Numbered from the stretch's first letter, positions 8,273-17,182 are shown. The stretch: DNA of 64,000 bases from Nonomuraea deserti (GCF_004348685.1 NZ_SMKO01000002.1:62001-126000); one strand, 5' to 3'. The notes: generated by a model from the letters alone, not told the origin. Translations and numbers: made by a program.

Positions 8273-10540
8273 TCAGCCGCAGTTCGCCCACCCCGCACTC
8301 GTGCTCCCGGAACCGGCGCTGCCGGAGTAGCGGACACACTTGCCCTTGGCGGACAGCTTGACCGGGCCCGCGTAGTACTCGAAGTTCCCGGAGTCGGTCT
8401 TGCTGCTGCCGCCCTGCACCTCAAGCGTCGCGCTCACGCGAGTGGACTTGCCCACGTCCGAGCCCGACTTGATGGTGACGACGCAGTTCTGTCCCGAGCT
8501 GTTGTTCCACAACTGGTACGTCGTGCCGCCCTCGAACGAGGAGCTCCGCTGCACCACGAAACCGCTGCCGCACACCTGGGTCGCGCTGTACGGGTTCTTC
8601 TTCGCCGCCGGCTTGGTCGTCTTCGTCGGCGTGGGCTTCGGCGTGGGCTTCGGGGTCGGCTTCGTCGTCTTCGTCGGCGTCGGCTCGGGCTCCCTCGTCG
8701 GCTCCTTCGTGGGCTTCTTGGTCGGGGTGGGCGTCTTGCTGGGCTTGACGGTCTTGGTCACCGTGGCCGTCGGCGAGGGCTTCTTGGTCGGCTTCCTCGT
8801 GGGCTTCCTGGTGGGCTTCCTGGACGTCTTCGTCGGCTGGGCCGTCGCCGTCGCCGTCACCGTGGGCACCGGGACCGTCGTGATCGGCGACGGAGTCGGC
8901 ACCGCCGTGAGCTCAGGAACCCCCGGCGAGCTGGTGGGGAGGCCGTCGGTAGGAAGCACCATCGGGCCGACGTCGCTGGTGCCCGGGCTCGGCGTGGTCG
9001 CCCACGGCGCGGTCACCTCGGCCTGCGGCTGCGGCTGCGTCGGCGCGCCCGTCGCCGACCCCTCGCCCTGGGCGGAGAAGCCGTTGCCCCCGCCGGTCGT
9101 GTCCGTGCTGGACGCGGCGATCGGGGAGAACGTCACCTTGCCGGAGTACTGGCTCGCGCCCCACAGGCCGAGGCCGGACAGGAGCGCGACAGCGGTCAGG
9201 CCCGCCACGAGCCCGACGGGGAACGGCTTGCGCTGCTGCCCCTCGCCCGGCCTGGGCACGAAGTCGGGGGCCGGGTGCTGGGGCGGAGCCTGCTGGCCTG
9301 GACCCGGCGGAGGACCCCAGGCAGAAGGTCCCGGACCCGCCTCCACCGGACTCTGCCCCGGCGGGATCTGACCGATCGGACCCTGACCCGGCGGGACCTG
9401 GCCCATCGGACCCTGGCCAGCTGGAACTTGCCCCGGGGGAACCTGGCCGCTCGGGTCCTGTCCCGGCGGGATCTGTCCGATCGGACCCTGGTGCATGGGT
9501 TCGGGGCCGCCCTGGCCGAACTGGCCGGGACCGGGCGGCACGGGACCGGGCGGCACGGGACCGGGCGGCATGGGACCGGGCGGCACGGGACCGGGCGGCA
9601 CGGGACCGGACGGCACGGGTCCCTGGGCGGCCGTGGGAGCGGGGGACGCCGGCATCTGGGGCGGCTGGAGGCCCTTGACGGAAAGCTGGATGGGCAGGAT
9701 CGCGGGCGTCATCGGCCCGGGCTGCCCACTGGGCGCGCCCTCGGCGGACGCGGCCGGCGGAGCGGGATTCCCTCCCGCCTGCGGGCCGCTCACGGGCACG
9801 TTGCCGCCCAGCAACCGCAACATCGCCGTGTGCGTCGTCGGCCGCGCCTCCACCTCCTTGGCGAGCGCGGCCAGCACGACCCCGCGCAGCGGCTCGGGCA
9901 GTTCCCCTGTCTCGGGCTCCCCGTTCAGCACGTTGTCGGCCTCGTGCCCGAACGGAGCGGAGCCGGTGGCGGCGAACACGACGGTCGCGGCCCAGGAGAA
10001 GATGTCGGCGGACGGGCCGTACCGCAGTCCGTTGAGCTGCTCGGGCGCCCGGTAGCCGATCTCGCCGACCGGGTCGCCCAGCTCGACATCGGTGACGCGC
10101 AGGGCCTCACCGGCGAGGATCACGTTGGCGGGCGTGAGCCCGCGGTGCGCGAATCCGGCCAGGTGGACGGCGGTCAGCGCGGTGAGCATGCCCACCGAGA
10201 CGCGCTCCAGGGCGTCGCCGGTCAGCGGCCCGTCCGCGGCGACGGTCTCGGCCAGGGAGCGTCCTTCGACATGCTCCCTGATCACGTACGGCAGGCCGTT
10301 GTCGACGCCGGCGTCGAACGTGCGGGCCACGTACGTGCTGGACACCCGCGCGACGCTCTTGAGTCTGGCCACGAAGCCGGGGTCGGCGGCCGGGTCGGCG
10401 CTGAGCGTCTTGACGACCACCTGCGGCGCTTCTCCGGATTTCCGGCCCAGGTGGACGACACCGCGCGGCCCTTCGCCCAGGCGGCCCGTGATCTCGTGGC
10501 CGCCGATCCGCTCAGGCTGGGAGGCGTCGTTCTCCGCCAT
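8273..10540 (-). CDS. membrane-anchored pseudokinase with SapA-like extracellular domain (copy 2)
   Basis: Start ATG 10540 has AAAGGA 5 nt upstream. The product is 755 residues and a paralogue of the 4926-7001 gene along its whole length. The kinase-like domain keeps the beta-3 lysine (Lys44 in VVVKTL), but HRD is HRG (132-134) and DFG is DVE (151-153), so it should be inactive or only nucleotide-binding. A long Pro/Gly/Gln-rich cytoplasmic linker made of VPPGP and PPGQ repeats precedes one membrane helix (PVGLVAGLTAVALLSG). Outside there is a Lys/Pro/Thr-rich stalk and the SapA-like domain (YYAGPVKLSAKGKCV, ending WANCG). It is first in the run with mycP and copy 1. Confidence 0.88.
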   Translation of the reverse strand: MAENDASQPERIGGHEITGRLGEGPRGVVHLGRKSGEAPQVVVKTLSADPAADPGFVARLKSVARVSSTYVARTFDAGVDNGLPYVIREHVEGRSLAETVAADGPLTGDALERVSVGMLTALTAVHLAGFAHRGLTPANVILAGEALRVTDVELGDPVGEIGYRAPEQLNGLRYGPSADIFSWAATVVFAATGSAPFGHEADNVLNGEPETGELPEPLRGVVLAALAKEVEARPTTHTAMLRLLGGNVPVSGPQAGGNPAPPAASAEGAPSGQPGPMTPAILPIQLSVKGLQPPQMPASPAPTAAQGPVPSGPVPPGPVPPGPMPPGPVPPGPVPPGPGQFGQGGPEPMHQGPIGQIPPGQDPSGQVPPGQVPAGQGPMGQVPPGQGPIGQIPPGQSPVEAGPGPSAWGPPPGPGQQAPPQHPAPDFVPRPGEGQQRKPFPVGLVAGLTAVALLSGLGLWGASQYSGKVTFSPIAASSTDTTGGGNGFSAQGEGSATGAPTQPQPQAEVTAPWATTPSPGTSDVGPMVLPTDGLPTSSPGVPELTAVPTPSPITTVPVPTVTATATAQPTKTSRKPTRKPTRKPTKKPSPTATVTKTVKPSKTPTPTKKPTKEPTREPEPTPTKTTKPTPKPTPKPTPTKTTKPAAKKNPYSATQVCGSGFVVQRSSSFEGGTTYQLWNNSSGQNCVVTIKSGSDVGKSTRVSATLEVQGGSSKTDSGNFEYYAGPVKLSAKGKCVRYSGSAGSGSTSAGWANCG
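9527..9616. repeat. 15-bp tandem repeat, six copies, coding VPPGP
   Basis: Six contiguous 15-bp units (GGGACCGGGCGGCAC with one or two changes) inside the copy-2 pseudokinase. They encode V/M-P-P-G-P on the minus strand. A related longer PPGQ-rich imperfect repeat lies at about 9355-9490. In-frame length change by slippage would alter only the juxtamembrane linker. Confidence 0.9.
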
Positions 10541-10573
10541 GACCGTCCTTTCCGGGATTGCGTCATGAACGAA

Positions 10574-10614
10574 GGACATTTAACCAAATAAGCCCCATAC
10601 GCATCAGGGGTTTC
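10574..10614 (-). promoter_or_regulatory. conserved promoter-proximal box, copy 2
   Basis: Gap-free match to 7034-7074, placed 34 nt upstream of the copy-2 pseudokinase start (33 nt for copy 1). It is followed further upstream by an 18-bp palindrome at 10625. Confidence 0.6.
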
Positions 10615-10624
10615 GGCTGCTCGC

Positions 10625-10642
10625 TTGACAGCCGGCTGTCAA
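10625..10642. promoter_or_regulatory. 18-bp perfect palindrome, candidate operator
   Basis: TTGACAGCCGGCTGTCAA is fully self-complementary and lies 85 nt upstream of the copy-2 pseudokinase start, just outside the conserved box. Its form suits a dimeric TetR- or GntR-type repressor. No regulator gene lies next to it. The rest of the gap to the WXG100 gene (10643-10826) shows no gene. Confidence 0.5.
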
Positions 10643-10826
10643 CGAGAGCCGGGGAGGCGAAGCGCGACACCGGTCGTGACGGCGGCGCGAGAAGGGGACG
10701 GCATCCCGCCGTCAGGCTGCGTGGCGCCCGCGACGTGCGGGAGCCCGCCAGGGCGGCGCCGGCGACGGCGGCCGCCCGCGCCTGTGGAAGAAGCCCCGGC
10801 ACCCTCGCCAGGGCCCCTGTCCGTAA

Positions 10827-11099
10827 TCATTTCGTGGCGGATTCGATGTTCTGACGGTAGGTGCCGATGACCCGCGAAGCCTCCTGGAGCTCCTCGGTCA
10901 TGCGCTGGAACGCCGTACGGTAGTTCTGCCACGCCTGCTGGAAACGCTGGGCGCCCGGCCCCGTCCACGCGGTGCCGACCTTGGCGGCCTCGCGGTCGAG
11001 CGCGGTCATCGTGGTGCGGACCGCCTCCGACTGCTGGGTGAACTGGGTGGACATCTGCTGCATTTCCGCGGGGTCGCCGCCGAGCATGCTCTGACTCAT
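10827..11099 (-). CDS. esxA: WXG100 family type VII secretion substrate
   Basis: A 90-residue helical-hairpin protein with the W-T-G turn at Trp45 and the usual amphipathic helices on each side, the size and form of EsxA/EsxB proteins. A near-perfect AGGAGG site lies 6 nt before the ATG at 11099. It is exported by ESX systems as a dimer. Only one such small gene is visible here, so it may be a homodimer or have its partner elsewhere. It is separated by about 290 bp from the pseudokinase-mycosin genes on the same strand. The symbol is a family name, not a proven orthologue. Confidence 0.93.
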   Translation of the reverse strand: MSQSMLGGDPAEMQQMSTQFTQQSEAVRTTMTALDREAAKVGTAWTGPGAQRFQQAWQNYRTAFQRMTEELQEASRVIGTYRQNIESATK

Positions 11100-11229
11100 G
11101 CATACCTCCTGGGGGAACCTGTGAAAGCGCCCTCAGGCTAAGGTGGCCCATCTCCCATCGCCCCTGTTATGCCGAGCGGCTATGGTCTAGCGGAGGATCG
11201 TTCATCTTCATCGGAAGCGGAGACTTCCC

Positions 11230-11949
11230 ATGCGCGAGGTTGTGGTCACCGGCGGCGGCACCGGCATCGGATACGCCATCGCGGCGGCGTTCGTCTCGCT
11301 CGGCGACCGCGTCACGATCACCGGCCGCCGCGAGAGCGTGCTGAAGGAGGCCGCGGAGCGCCTGGGCGCCTCCTGCGTGCCCTTCGACGCCGCCGACCCC
11401 GCCGCCGTGAACGAAGCGCTCGCCGACCTGCCCGCGCGCGTCGATGTGCTGGTCAACAACGCCGGCGGCAACACCAACCTCGACCGGGGCCAGCCCGGCG
11501 AGCTGGCGGAGACGGCGGAGGCCTGGTGGGCCAACCTCAACGCCAACCTCATGTCCGCCGTGCTCGTCACCACCGCGCTCGCGCCGCGCATCGCCAGGGA
11601 CGGCCGGGTCGTCTCGATCGGCTCCATCGCCGCACGCGGCACCGGCTCAGGCTCGTACGGCGCCGCCAAGGCCGCCCTGGAGTCCTGGACCGCCGACCTG
11701 GCCGCCGAGCTCGGCCCCGGAGGCATCACCGCGAACGTCGTCTCGCCGGGCCTCGTCGTGGACACCGAGTTCTTCCGCGGCCGGTTGACCGAAGACGGCA
11801 TCAGGGCCCGCGTGGAGAACACGCGTAATGGTCGCCCTGGCAATCCGGCCGATGTGGCCGATACCGTTCTCTTCCTGGCTTCAGCGGGTGCCAGGCACGT
11901 GACAGGGCAAGTGGTTCACGTGAACGGCGGCGCATACCTGGGCCGCTGA
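11230..11949 (+). CDS. short-chain dehydrogenase/reductase (FabG-like)
   Basis: A 239-residue classical SDR. It has the Rossmann motif TGGGTGIG near the N-terminus, NNAG in the central strand, Ser followed by YGAAK as catalytic Ser-Tyr-Lys, and SPGLV plus a C-terminal GQVVHVNGG segment typical of FabG-type enzymes. It would reduce a carbonyl group with NAD(P)H. The substrate is unknown. It lies 35 bp upstream of the acyl-CoA carboxylase gene, which hints at a role in acyl metabolism. Confidence 0.93.
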   Translation: MREVVVTGGGTGIGYAIAAAFVSLGDRVTITGRRESVLKEAAERLGASCVPFDAADPAAVNEALADLPARVDVLVNNAGGNTNLDRGQPGELAETAEAWWANLNANLMSAVLVTTALAPRIARDGRVVSIGSIAARGTGSGSYGAAKAALESWTADLAAELGPGGITANVVSPGLVVDTEFFRGRLTEDGIRARVENTRNGRPGNPADVADTVLFLASAGARHVTGQVVHVNGGAYLGR

Positions 11950-11984
11950 ACCGCAAACTCGGGCAGCAGGAAGGACTTACGTCG

Positions 11985-13739
11985 GTGCGGAAGGTTCTGA
12001 TCACCAACCGCGGCGAGATCGCCGTACGCGTGGCCCGTGCGTGCAAGGACGCCGGGATCGGCAGCGTGGCGGTATACGCCGACCAGGACCTCGACGCCCT
12101 GCACGTCAGGGTGGCGGACGAGGCGTACGCGCTGGGCGGGCAGTCGCCGGCGGAGACCTACCTCGACGTCGCCAAGCTGCTCGACGTCGCACGGCGCTCC
12201 GGGGCCGACGCCGTCCACCCCGGCTACGGCTTCCTGGCCGAGAACGCCGCCTTCGCGCAGGCCGTCATCGACGCGGGGCTGATCTGGATCGGCCCGCCGC
12301 CGGCCGCGATCGCGGCGCTCGGTGACAAGGTGCAGGCCAGGCACATCGCCCAGAAGGTCGGTGCGCCGCTGGTCGCGGGCACGAAGGACCCGGTTTCCGG
12401 GGCCGCCGAGGTGGTGGCGTTCGCCGAGGAGCACGGGCTGCCGATCGCGATCAAGGCCGCGTACGGCGGCGGCGGGCGCGGCATCAAGGTGGCGCGGCGG
12501 CTCGAGGAGGTCGCCGAGCTGTACGAGTCGGCGGTGCGCGAGGCGGTCGCGGCGTTCGGCCGCGGCGAGTGCTTCGTCGAGCGCTATCTCGACCGGCCCC
12601 GCCACGTCGAGACCCAGTGCCTGGCCGACCGGCAGGGCAACGTGGTCGTGGTCAGCACCCGCGACTGCTCGCTCCAGCGCCGCCACCAGAAGCTGGTGGA
12701 GGAGGCGCCGGCGCCCTTCCTGTCGGAGGAGCAGATCGACGTCCTCTACGCCAGCTCCAAGGCCATCCTGAAAGAGGCCGGCTACGTCGGAGCGGGCACG
12801 TGCGAGTTCCTCGTCGGCCAGGACGGCACGATCTCCTTCCTCGAGGTGAACACGCGCCTGCAGGTCGAGCACCCGGTCACCGAGGAGGTCTCCGGCATCG
12901 ACCTGGTGCGCGAGATGTTCAGGATCGCCGACGGCGAGCCGCTCGGCTACGACGACCCGGTGCTGCGCGGGCACTCGATCGAGTTCCGGATCAACGCCGA
13001 GGACGCCGGGCGCAACTTCCTGCCCGCGCCCGGCACGCTGACCGTCATGCGCCCGCCGTCGGGGCCGGGGGTCCGGCTCGACGCCGGCTACGAAGCGGGG
13101 ATGACGGTCCCGCAGACGTTCGACTCGCTGGTGGCCAAGCTGATCGTGACCGGGCGGACGCGCCAGGAGGCGCTGGAGCGTTCGCGGCGGGCGCTGGCCG
13201 ATTTCGCGATCGAGGGTATGCCGACCGTGCTGCCGTTCCACGAGGCCGTCGTCAGCGACCCGGCCTTCGTCTCGTCGCCGTTCACCGTGCACACCCGCTG
13301 GATCGAGACCGAGTGGGACAACACGATCGCTCCGTACGCGGGTGAGATCGCCACGGGCGAGGCGCCCGAGCGCGAGTCGGTGACCGTCGAGGTCGGCGGC
13401 AAGCGGCTCGAAGTGGTGCTGCCCGCGGGCCTGGGCGCGGCCTCCGCCACGACCACCGCCGGGGCCGGCGCGAAGGCGCCGAGGCGCGGCGGCGGGGGCG
13501 CCAGGAAGGCGGCGGCGGGCGGCGACGCGCTCGTCAGCCCCATGCAGGGCACCATCGTCAAGATCGTGGCCGGTGACGGCGCCGTCGTCGCCGAGGGCGA
13601 CACCGTCGTGGTGCTGGAGGCCATGAAGATGGAGCAACCGCTCACCGCGCACAAGGCGGGGACGGTCACCGGGCTCTCCGCGGCCGTGGGGCAGACGGTC
13701 ACCTCCGGCGCGACGATCTGCATGATCAAGGATTCGTGA
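11985..13739 (+). CDS. accA: acetyl/propionyl-CoA carboxylase alpha subunit (biotin carboxylase plus BCCP)
   Basis: 584 residues from GTG 11985. It contains the biotin carboxylase N-domain ([12 protein letters not shown]), an ATP-grasp domain (Gly-rich [23 protein letters not shown]) and a C-terminal biotinyl domain with EAMKMEQ, biotin on about Lys548, 37 residues from the end. A low-complexity Ala/Gly/Arg linker (about 480-510) joins the two parts. It carboxylates biotin with bicarbonate and ATP and needs a separate carboxyltransferase beta subunit, which is not in this window. Actinomycetes use these complexes to make malonyl- and methylmalonyl-CoA. Confidence 0.96.
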   Translation: MRKVLITNRGEIAVRVARACKDAGIGSVAVYADQDLDALHVRVADEAYALGGQSPAETYLDVAKLLDVARRSGADAVHPGYGFLAENAAFAQAVIDAGLIWIGPPPAAIAALGDKVQARHIAQKVGAPLVAGTKDPVSGAAEVVAFAEEHGLPIAIKAAYGGGGRGIKVARRLEEVAELYESAVREAVAAFGRGECFVERYLDRPRHVETQCLADRQGNVVVVSTRDCSLQRRHQKLVEEAPAPFLSEEQIDVLYASSKAILKEAGYVGAGTCEFLVGQDGTISFLEVNTRLQVEHPVTEEVSGIDLVREMFRIADGEPLGYDDPVLRGHSIEFRINAEDAGRNFLPAPGTLTVMRPPSGPGVRLDAGYEAGMTVPQTFDSLVAKLIVTGRTRQEALERSRRALADFAIEGMPTVLPFHEAVVSDPAFVSSPFTVHTRWIETEWDNTIAPYAGEIATGEAPERESVTVEVGGKRLEVVLPAGLGAASATTTAGAGAKAPRRGGGGARKAAAGGDALVSPMQGTIVKIVAGDGAVVAEGDTVVVLEAMKMEQPLTAHKAGTVTGLSAAVGQTVTSGATICMIKDS

Positions 13740-13745
13740 CGGGCC

Positions 13746-13775
13746 GCTGCCCCGCGTATTTCCCCGCGGGGCAGC
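13746..13775 (+). terminator. hairpin terminator after accA
   Basis: Perfect 11-bp GC-rich stem (13746-13756 with 13765-13775) and an 8-base loop, 7 bp after the accA stop. There is no T run, which is common for terminators in high-GC genomes. Confidence 0.75.
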
Positions 13776-13905
13776 AAAAGGGACATCCACGGTCCAGGAT
13801 CTTCGCCCGCGTTGTGCTCCCGCGCACTCTTGGGCGGGTAACGTTCGGGTGAGGAACTTTGCCGACCGCCCGTTCGTCCTCATGGGCGAAGGAGGCTTGC
13901 TGCCA

Positions 13906-15279
13906 ATGACCCATTCGCTGCGCCGAGCAGGGGCCGCGATCGCGGCTCTGATCGCCGGTCTAATCGTCGTTCTTGCGCTGTCCCCTGCCGCCAACGCGGC
14001 GGCCGATCCCCCTGACGCACAGTCAGTCGTGTCTTTCTGGAAGGACAAGCAGGACCCGCTCTACGTCCAGTCGGGCTCGCCCCTGACCTCTGACCAGCAG
14101 AGTGAGATCCGTGACGCGCTGAAGGGGGCCGACACCAAGATCTACGCTGTGGCGCTCCCCGACGGCACGGTCGACGACTCCTCCATCAAGGCCTACATGA
14201 CCGGGCTCAACTCCGCGCTGACCGCGGCGGGCCGGCCGAGGGCCACCTTCGCGGTGCTCGACGGGATGACGCTGTTCGCCGCCTCCAGCGCCCTGCGCTC
14301 GCCGGGTCTGGCGGGCGAGCTGGCCAACCGCGCGGTCAGCTCCAACGAGGGCAACGTCGTCGACGGCATGAAAGACTTCGCCAACCGCGTCGACCTGGCC
14401 GCGCAGGGCAAGCGCTCCGCGCTCGACTCCGGCAGCCAGGCCAACCCCGGCGCCGGCGGCACCGCCGCGCTGATCGCCCTGGGCACGCTCGTGGTCGTCG
14501 GCGGCGGTGGCTACTTCCTCTACTCCAGCAACAAGAGGAAGAAGAAGGCCATCCAGGACGCGAAAGACCTCGCCGCGGTCAAGCAGACCGTCGACGAGGA
14601 CGTCACCAAGCTCGGCGAGGAGATCACCGCTCTCGACACCGACGTGACGCTGTCCGGCGAGAGCGGCAAGCACATCGACGAGTGGCAGACGGCGCTCGAC
14701 TCCTACGAGAAGGCCAAGACCCAGCTCGCCGCCGTGGAGCGTGCCGACCAGGTCCGCGAGGTCACCCAGACCCTCGAGGACGGCCGCTACGCGCTGGCCG
14801 TGGTGAAGGCCAAGGTCAACAACGACCCCGTGCCCGAGCGGCGCGCGCCCTGCTTCTTCAACCCGCAGCACGGCCCGTCGACCCGTGACGTGCGCTGGGC
14901 CCCGCCCGGCGGCACGGTGCGCGACGTACCCGCCTGCAAGATGGACGCCGAGGCAGTGGAGCGCGGCTTCGACCCGCAGATGCGCGAGGTCATGGTCGAC
15001 GGCCAGCGCCGCCCCTACTACGACGCGGGCCCCGCCTACCAGCCGTACGCCTACGGCTACTACGGCGGCTTCGGCGACATCATGACCGGCATGTTCATCG
15101 GCACCATGATGGGCAGCATGCTCGGCGGCGGCTTCGGCGGCTGGGGCGGCGGCTACGAGAGCGCCGGTGGCGACCTCGGCGGCGACTTCGGCGGCGGCGG
15201 CGACGCCGGCGGCGGCTGGGGCGACTTCGGCGGCGGCGGCGACTTCGGCGGCGGAGATTTCGGCGGCGGCGACTGGTGA
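13906..15279 (+). CDS. exported membrane protein with TPM-like domain and Gly-rich C-terminal tail
   Basis: Start ATG 13906 has a GGAGG site upstream; the GTG at 13849 has none. The product is 457 residues. A signal peptide ends in ANAA (about 30). An extracytoplasmic alpha/beta domain resembling the TPM fold follows (about 35-180; KIYAVALPDG, YMTGLNSAL, ATFAVLDG). Then come one membrane helix (GTAALIALGTLVVVGGGGYF) with a basic KRKKK stop, a coiled-coil-like helix (about 225-300), and a tail with YAYGYYGGFG and then almost pure Gly-Asp-Phe repeats. A Met/Gly-rich stretch (IGTMMGSMLGG) lies before the repeats. The function is unknown; the tail may be for self-association. Confidence 0.85.
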   Translation: MTHSLRRAGAAIAALIAGLIVVLALSPAANAAADPPDAQSVVSFWKDKQDPLYVQSGSPLTSDQQSEIRDALKGADTKIYAVALPDGTVDDSSIKAYMTGLNSALTAAGRPRATFAVLDGMTLFAASSALRSPGLAGELANRAVSSNEGNVVDGMKDFANRVDLAAQGKRSALDSGSQANPGAGGTAALIALGTLVVVGGGGYFLYSSNKRKKKAIQDAKDLAAVKQTVDEDVTKLGEEITALDTDVTLSGESGKHIDEWQTALDSYEKAKTQLAAVERADQVREVTQTLEDGRYALAVVKAKVNNDPVPERRAPCFFNPQHGPSTRDVRWAPPGGTVRDVPACKMDAEAVERGFDPQMREVMVDGQRRPYYDAGPAYQPYAYGYYGGFGDIMTGMFIGTMMGSMLGGGFGGWGGGYESAGGDLGGDFGGGGDAGGGWGDFGGGGDFGGGDFGGGDW

Positions 15280-15314
15280 CGCGACATCACCGACAGTTCT
15301 AGTTCGGCAGGAGG

Positions 15315-15362
15315 AGCGCTCCCCCGCGAGGCCCGGCACACGGGCTTCCGCGAGGGAGCGCT
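15315..15362 (+). terminator. terminator after the Gly-rich protein gene
   Basis: A 14-bp stem with a single mismatch (15315-15328 with 15349-15362), with a further CCCG/CGGG pairing inside, followed by a T-rich run. Confidence 0.85.
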
Positions 15363-15459
15363 TTCCGTTTTCTCCCCGACCCGCCGCCACCGGGCGCATG
15401 GTTGTGGAGGGCGGGCACGCGTCTGGGCGGCGGCGTGAAGGGCCGTCCCATCGGGCAGC

Positions 15460-15978
15460 ATGAGGGGCATGCTCATCGTCATGGGCGGCCTGCCCGCGAC
15501 CGGGAAGACGACGCTCAGCCGCCTCCTGGCCCGTCGGATGGGCGCGGTTCACCTGCGTATCGACACCATCGAGCAGGCGATCGTGCGCTCGGGCCTGGCC
15601 CGCCCGCCGCTCGGGCCCGTCGGCTACTTCGTCGGCTACGCCCTGGCCGAGGAGCATCTCGGCCAGGGGCTGACCGTGATCGCGGAGTCGGTCAACCCGC
15701 TCCTGGTCACCCGTGACGCCTGGCGCGCCGTCGGGGTCGCGGCGGGCGTACCTGTCGCCGAGGTGGAGGTGGTCTGCTCCGATCACGCCGAGCACCGCGA
15801 CCGCGTGACCTCGCGCTCGGTCGACATCTCCGACCTGCGGCTCCCCGAGTGGCAGGAGGTGGTGGAGCGCGAGTACGAGCCGTGGCACCGGGAACGCATC
15901 ATCGTCGACACGGCCGGCCGGACACCGGAAGAGTCACTCGCCGCCCTCATCCACCGGCTCGACCAGGCGAGCCTGTAG
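15460..15978 (+). CDS. P-loop kinase-like ATPase (AAA_33/zeta-toxin fold)
   Basis: 172 residues. The P-loop GGLPATGKTT sits near the N-terminus, followed by LRIDTIEQAI, TVIAESVN and a lid-like arginine stretch (HRDRVTSRS), as in small-molecule kinases of the AAA_33/APS-kinase group. A start at ATG 15469 is equally possible, since the GAGGGG before it could be a ribosome site. The phosphate acceptor is unknown, and nothing nearby indicates it. It stands alone between two hairpins. Confidence 0.85.
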   Translation: MRGMLIVMGGLPATGKTTLSRLLARRMGAVHLRIDTIEQAIVRSGLARPPLGPVGYFVGYALAEEHLGQGLTVIAESVNPLLVTRDAWRAVGVAAGVPVAEVEVVCSDHAEHRDRVTSRSVDISDLRLPEWQEVVEREYEPWHRERIIVDTAGRTPEESLAALIHRLDQASL

Positions 15979-15988
15979 CGCCCCTCGT

Positions 15989-16014
15989 GCCTTACGGCTC
16001 GCGAGCCGTAAGGC
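15989..16014. terminator. 26-bp perfect palindrome, probable terminator
   Basis: GCCTTACGGCTCG followed directly by its exact complement, 11 bp after the P-loop kinase stop. It could fold as a hairpin terminator in either direction, or serve as a protein site. A downstream T run is absent. Confidence 0.6.
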
Positions 16015-16088
16015 CCTGGTGTGTCCTGGCTTGCGGGGCCGTAGTGCACCTCGTGTGCCCCGGTTCGGGGTTTGGCTAGGCTCCGGCC

Positions 16089-16537
16089 ATGAGCGATCAC
16101 GTGCGCCTGCTCTGCATGCGCCATGCGGAGTCGGTGAACGTCACCACCCGAGCCGTCGGCGCCCTCCCCGACGCCCGGCTGACGCCGAGGGGACACGAGC
16201 AGGCGGCGGAGGCGGCGCGACTGCTGGCCGGCGAAGGTGTCACGCACGTGTACGCCAGCACCGCGCTCCGCGCCCGGCAGACCGCAAGAAGGCGGCGGGC
16301 GACGGCGAGGACGGGCACGCGGTCACGGCGCGCACCGTCGCCGCCCTCACGTCGATCGCCGCGGCGCATCCCGGCGCGACGGTCGCCGTGGTCGGTCACG
16401 TCGGGAGCCTGACGGCCGGGCTCAACGCCCTGTGCGGGCTGGGCGCGCGGGTGTGGGGGGCGCCGCTGCCGCACGCGGTGCCGTTCCTCGTGGAGTGGGA
16501 CGGCAGGTCATGGCGGTGCGAGGCATGGCCGGGGTGA
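16089..16537 (+). pseudogene. histidine phosphatase superfamily gene, internal deletion and frameshift
   Basis: The first 67 codons read as a phosphoglycerate mutase-like N-terminus with the MRHAES catalytic motif and STALRARQTA. The frame then runs into Arg/Ala-rich nonsense. The matching C-terminal half, with IAAAHPGATVAVVGHVGSL (second catalytic His) and PHAVPFLVEWDG, continues in another frame from about 16300 to the stop at 16537. Besides the frame change, about 50-60 residues expected between the halves are absent, so this is a true deletion and not only a one-base sequencing error. Confidence 0.8.
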
Positions 16538-16609
16538 ACCCGCAAGCAGAAGGGCAGGGCGACATCTGGCCGGGCTGAGCCCGCGAACAGAACTGAAGCC
16601 GCATGCAGA

Positions 16610-17182
16610 ATGTCCGGTGTGATCTATCTTGCCCAGGGCCCGCGCGTGGCCCTCCGTTTCATCGGCTTGCAGGACTTCGATGAGCTGGCCGTGCTGCACC
16701 GGGAGAGCGCGGACATGCTCGCCCCGTGGATGCCCGGCCGCCCGGTCACCGCGTCGTACGCGTCCTTCGAGTCCTACGTCGCCCGCTTCGACCAGCCGGC
16801 GTACGAGGGGTTCCTGATCTGCCTGCGCGACACGGGCGCGATCGTCGGCCGCGTCAACATCAACAACATCGTCCGGGGCACCCACCAGTCCGGGATGATC
16901 GGCTACTCCGCCTACGCGTCCACGACCGGCCGGGGTTACCTGACGGAGGGTCTGGGCCTGCTCGTCGGGTACGCGTTCGGGGAGATGGAGTTGCACCGGC
17001 TGGAGGCGAACATCCAGCCGTCGAACGCGCCCTCTCTGCGGCTGATCAGGCGTCTGGGGTTCGAGCGCGAGGGGTTCTCGCCGAAATTCCAGTTCATCGA
17101 CGGGGCCTGGAGGGACCACGAGCGCTGGGCCATCACCGCCGAGATGACGGGTCAGGACCGCAGCAGCTCGTACGCCACGTAG
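16610..17182 (+). CDS. GNAT acetyltransferase, RimJ/RimL type
   Basis: 190 residues. The N-terminal LRFIGLQDFDEL and the acetyl-CoA-binding region (STTGRGYLTEGL, LHRLEANIQPSNAPSLRLIRRLGFEREG) are typical of the RimJ/RimL group, which acetylates protein N-termini and sometimes small molecules. The start is the ATG at 16610; a GTG at 16619 is also in frame. Its 3' end overlaps the convergent membrane protein gene by 31 bp. The target is unknown. Confidence 0.88.
   Translation: MSGVIYLAQGPRVALRFIGLQDFDELAVLHRESADMLAPWMPGRPVTASYASFESYVARFDQPAYEGFLICLRDTGAIVGRVNINNIVRGTHQSGMIGYSAYASTTGRGYLTEGLGLLVGYAFGEMELHRLEANIQPSNAPSLRLIRRLGFEREGFSPKFQFIDGAWRDHERWAITAEMTGQDRSSSYAT

Noticed and set aside
9527-9616. 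Six regular repeats considered as a CRISPR array
   Set aside because: Units are contiguous without spacers and encode a Pro-rich linker. No cas genes and no CRISPR array are present in the window.
9495-10055. Plus-strand collagen-like frame with GTGPGG repeats
   Set aside because: Mirror of the VPPGP repeat of pseudokinase copy 2; no start signal and no domain.
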